The notes under the pieces were generated by a model that saw only the letters and a program-made list of their open reading frames with translations, was not told the origin of the DNA and did no database searches. Shown here in pieces: positions 62,986 to 64,000 of a stretch of 64,000 nucleotides of DNA. A program made the translations under genes and the position numbers. The first letter of the stretch is position 1. The number at the start of each line of letters is the position of its first letter. The DNA is taken from positions 371,711-435,710 of the forward strand of contig NZ_SNAQ03000003.1 in the NCBI RefSeq assembly GCF_004375085.3. Reading direction: 5' to 3'. This stretch comes from Lewinella sp. W8. GTDB lineage: Bacteria; Bacteroidota; Bacteroidia; Chitinophagales; Saprospiraceae.

Positions 62986-63741
62986 ATGAGCTCCCGAACC
63001 ATGGTTGCCGGTAACTGGAAAATGAATACTACACCCGCTGAAGGCGAACGCCTTGCGCAGGACATTATGGAAACCGTGGGTACTCCCGCCACTAAGGTCG
63101 TTTTTGGCGTCCCCTCCATTCAGTTGATGTCCATCAAAGCACTGACGGACAAGCACGAAAACTATTTCGTAGCCGCCCAAAATATGCACCATGAAGATGG
63201 TGGTGCCTACACCGGTGAGCTCAGTGCGGCGATGCTGGCGGCAGTTGAAATCGACTACGTGATCCTCGGCCACAGCGAACGGCGGGATTATTTCGGAGAG
63301 GAAGATGGGCTGATCGGCATGAAGGTCGCCAAAGCCCTGGCCGCAGGCATCAAGCCAATCTATTGTTGCGGTGAAAAGCTGGACATCCGCGAAGCCGGAA
63401 ACCACGAGCACGTGGTGGGTAAACAAATTGAGCAGGCCCTCTTCAGCCTCAGTCCCCAGCAAATGAAGGACGTGGTCATTGCCTACGAGCCCGTGTGGGC
63501 CATCGGTACCGGGGTTACGGCGTCTCCGGAACAAGCCCAGCAAATGCACGCCTTTATCCGTGGCATCATTGCCCGCCAGTTTGGGGATGCCATCGCGGAA
63601 GACACGACGATTCTCTACGGTGGGTCCGTCAAACCGGGAAATGCCGCCGAACTCTTCGAGCAACCCGACGTAGACGGTGGACTCGTGGGAGGAGCCAGCC
63701 TCAAAGCTGATGGCTTCGCCGAGATCATTAAGGCACGGTAG
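62986..63741 (+). CDS. tpiA: Triosephosphate isomerase
   Basis: 251 residues. It interconverts dihydroxyacetone phosphate and glyceraldehyde 3-phosphate in glycolysis. Catalytic Lys12 (A-G-N-W-K-M-N), His96 (I-L-G-H-S-E-R-R) and Glu168 (A-Y-E-P-V-W-A-I-G-T-G) are all present. The phosphate-binding Y-G-G-S-V and G-G-A-S-L loops close the barrel. Length is normal. A short gap of 63 bp after bioB permits cotranscription but is not proof. Confidence 0.97.
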   Translation: MSSRTMVAGNWKMNTTPAEGERLAQDIMETVGTPATKVVFGVPSIQLMSIKALTDKHENYFVAAQNMHHEDGGAYTGELSAAMLAAVEIDYVILGHSERRDYFGEEDGLIGMKVAKALAAGIKPIYCCGEKLDIREAGNHEHVVGKQIEQALFSLSPQQMKDVVIAYEPVWAIGTGVTASPEQAQQMHAFIRGIIARQFGDAIAEDTTILYGGSVKPGNAAELFEQPDVDGGLVGGASLKADGFAEIIKAR

Positions 63742-63745
63742 AGGA

Positions 63746-63833
63746 GTCTGTTAGTAGGTTGGTCTGTTGGTCTGTTGGTTTGTTGGTCTGTTAGTACGTT
63801 AGTCTTTTAGTCTGTTAGTTCGTTAGTCTGTTA
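63746..63833 (+). repeat. Tandem 8-bp repeat array, eleven units
   Basis: Eleven in-phase octamers of consensus GTCTGTTA/G follow the tpiA stop, with imperfect units such as gtaggttg, gtacgtta and gttcgtta. The phase holds throughout. Slippage-prone sequence; not a CRISPR because units are too short and there are no spacers. Confidence 0.85.
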
Positions 63834-63873
63834 GTCAGTGGAACTTCAACAGCCTGAGGGGCAAGTATTGCCC

Positions 63874-64000
63874 GAGACTGTTCAAGTAAGTGTGTCTACT
63901 ATCTTTAAGAATGAAAAGCGCAAAAGACAAATTACCAGCGGATCTCCAAAAGCTGTTAGCAGACCATCTTAAAAGTGGTAAGCCCCTACTTGGTCAAGAT
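63874..64000 (+). mobile_element. Probable left end of an IS256-family element (partial)
   Basis: The segment gagactgttcaagtaagtg from 63874 resembles the terminal repeat of Bacteroidota IS256 elements. It leads directly into the transposase-like frame at 63911. The other end is outside the window, so the boundary and any target duplication are unproven. Confidence 0.5.
63911..64000 (+). CDS. Probable IS256-family transposase, N-terminal 30 residues (partial)
   Basis: Open reading frame from ATG 63911 to the window edge (M-K-S-A-K-D-K-L-P-A-D-L-Q-K-L-L, then K-S-G-K-P-L-L-G). The K-S-G-K-P-L-L-G phrase is like the start of many IS256-type transposases. Nothing of the catalytic DDE domain is visible, so the call is tentative. 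Confidence 0.5.
   Translation, partial: MKSAKDKLPADLQKLLADHLKSGKPLLGQD

Noticed and set aside
62503..63663. 386-codon minus-strand ORF over bioB and tpiA
   Set aside because: Spans two well-established plus-strand genes, so it is a shadow.
63746..63833. Possible CRISPR array
   Set aside because: Units are only 8 bp and contiguous with no spacers, so it is a simple tandem repeat.

Overview
The window reads as a chromosomal segment of a marine-type Bacteroidota, most likely of the Saprospiria/Lewinella group. This is inferred from content. There are two proteins with type IX secretion (T9SS) type A C-terminal sorting domains, a GldG gliding protein, and a PorE-like TPR/propeller lipoprotein-class envelope protein. 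Many lipoproteins carry short lipobox signals. Start sites mostly lack Shine-Dalgarno sequences, and several promoters match the Bacteroidota -7 consensus TAnnTTTG. Base composition is moderately GC-rich. I see no rRNA, tRNA, CRISPR array or prophage.

Layout. 1-9.7 kb holds the end of a T9SS cargo protein, a triple PepSY-like lipoprotein, a Ro60/TROVE protein, an ACT-domain protein, an unrecognised helical protein, a Spo0M-like protein, a DUF58 protein and three small lipoproteins. 9.8-15.4 kb carries a giant 1559-residue exported protein and prmA. 16-24.2 kb carries a PAS/LuxR-like regulator, a 161-bp MITE, rlmH-tilS, an OmpA lipoprotein, a nitrilase, a T9SS subtilase and a CcsA/CcmC-type haem protein. 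24.4-31.9 kb carries oligopeptidase B, an LptF/G permease, a PAP2 phosphatase, a saccharopine-dehydrogenase-like enzyme and a Fur-family regulator. 32-39 kb carries an M57 metalloprotease, glycogen phosphorylase, miaE and isocitrate dehydrogenase.

39-45 kb is a five-gene minus-strand directon: an alpha/beta hydrolase, a PLP-dependent threonine/serine dehydratase, a TIR-TPR-SDR fusion protein, tmk without a canonical start codon, and an MBL hydrolase. 45-52 kb carries the PorE-like protein ending in two SPOR domains, a large zinc metalloprotease, and pabB-pabC. 52-57.4 kb is a sugar-oxidation/hydrolysis neighbourhood (DUF1080, a Tat-exported Gfo/Idh/MocA oxidoreductase, a TIM-barrel isomerase). 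57.7-61.7 kb is a gldG-DUF4340-phospholipase C-like operon. The end holds bioB, tpiA, an 8-bp tandem repeat array and the start of a probable IS256-family element.

Three things stand out. First, the TIR-TPR-SDR fusion (40590-42992) joins a possible NAD-consuming or signalling domain to an intact NAD(P)-dependent dehydrogenase in one chain. Second, a dispersed repeat with core GGGCGNNNGCGCAGGTGCC occurs about ten times, nearly always between genes, with some copies hairpin-linked or in inverted pairs. Third, tmk shows no ATG, GTG or TTG in frame upstream of its P-loop, so it seems to start at ATT.
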